DNA of 5,827 nt. Origin: Dehalococcoidales bacterium (GTDB lineage: Bacteria; Chloroflexota; Dehalococcoidia; Dehalococcoidales; RBG-16-60-22). The position numbers and the translations under genes are program-made. The notes beneath the pieces were generated by a model, which was not told the origin of the DNA, ran no database searches, and saw only the letters and a program-made list of their open reading frames with translations. The DNA is taken from positions 1 to 5,827 of the forward strand of contig DAOVRI010000109.1 of the NCBI GenBank assembly GCA_030628245.1, read 5' to 3'. How positions within the stretch are numbered: position 1 is the first letter of the stretch; every line of letters starts with the position of its first letter. Of the stretch, positions 5,730-5,827 are shown piece after piece.

Positions 5730-5826
5730 GGGAGCGGATGAGTCCCGGTGGGCTTCGCGGACTTCAAATCCGTTGGGGGGCATTTATGATGTCTTCGGTG
5801 GGTTCGACTCCCATGCGCTCCCGCCA
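5730..5826 (+). tRNA. selC: tRNA-Sec (anticodon TCA, reads UGA)
   Basis: The cloverleaf folds as a bacterial selenocysteine tRNA of 97 nt including encoded CCA (5824-5826), with G5823 as discriminator. The acceptor stem pairs 5730-5736 with 5816-5822; the eighth position is G5737 against G5815, a mismatch. Residues A5738 and T5739 link to a 6-bp D-stem (5740-5745 with 5750-5755) closed by a 4-nt CGGT loop, a hallmark of tRNA-Sec. The anticodon stem (5757-5761 with 5769-5773) holds CTTCAAA, with anticodon TCA at 5764-5766. A long variable arm (5776-5783 with 5789-5796, 8 bp, several G-T pairs, loop TTATG) and a T-arm with TTCGACT loop follow. It shares GGACTTCAAATCC and GGTTCGACTCC with E. coli selC. 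The organism therefore likely decodes UGA as selenocysteine with SelA, SelB and SelD encoded elsewhere. Confidence 0.97.
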
Positions 5827-5827
5827 G

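Noticed and set aside
1..5827. CRISPR array, insertion sequence or prophage signatures
   Set aside because: No regularly spaced repeats, transposase or integrase genes were seen. selC can be an integration site, but the window ends at its 3' end, so this cannot be judged.

Overview
This window carries part of a [NiFe]-hydrogenase maturation (hyp) operon, then a complete twin-arginine translocation (Tat) cassette, then a selenocysteine tRNA gene (selC). All of them are on the + strand, and coding density is very high. Gene order is: 3' end of hypF, a flavoredoxin-like flavin reductase, hypC, hypD, hypE, a hydrogenase maturation endopeptidase, tatA, a second tatA/tatB-like gene, tatC, selC. Neighbouring genes overlap or nearly touch in most places, so two polycistronic units are likely: hypF to the protease (1-4253), and tatA to tatC (4325-5676). 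The second unit has its own good sigma-70-type promoter at 4261-4289, and selC has a plausible promoter of its own at 5693-5721.

The organism is a bacterium. The evidence is Shine-Dalgarno sequences, -35/-10 promoters, a bacterial-type tRNA-Sec with an encoded CCA end, and tatABC. GC content is moderate to high. It is probably an anaerobe that uses NiFe hydrogenase and selenocysteine. The style of the Hyp and Tat proteins, and the purine-rich spacer element between hypC and hypD, remind me of Dehalococcoidia-like Chloroflexota. That placement is an impression, not a demonstrated result.

How the genes fit together (family knowledge): HypF carbamoylates the C-terminal cysteine of HypE, and HypE dehydrates it to a thiocyanate. 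The cyanide is passed to iron held on the HypC-HypD complex, which builds Fe(CN)2CO and delivers it to the hydrogenase large subunit. After nickel insertion, the endopeptidase trims the large subunit C-terminus. Folded, cofactor-loaded hydrogenases and formate dehydrogenases are commonly exported by Tat, and some contain selenocysteine. The three modules therefore make functional sense as neighbours. hypA, hypB, the hydrogenase structural genes and selA/selB/selD are not in the window.

The points most worth a second look are: (i) a flavin reductase translationally coupled inside the hyp operon; (ii) the hypC-hypD spacer, a repeat-like element with competing hairpins, one of which can mask the hypD ribosome-binding site, followed by a TTG start directly after an in-frame stop; (iii) a perfect 13-bp inverted repeat between the two tatA-family genes; (iv) a 9-bp direct repeat straddling the tat -10 box; (v) selC beside tat, with a G-G mismatch at the eighth acceptor-stem position. 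I found no clear evidence of a wholly new system.
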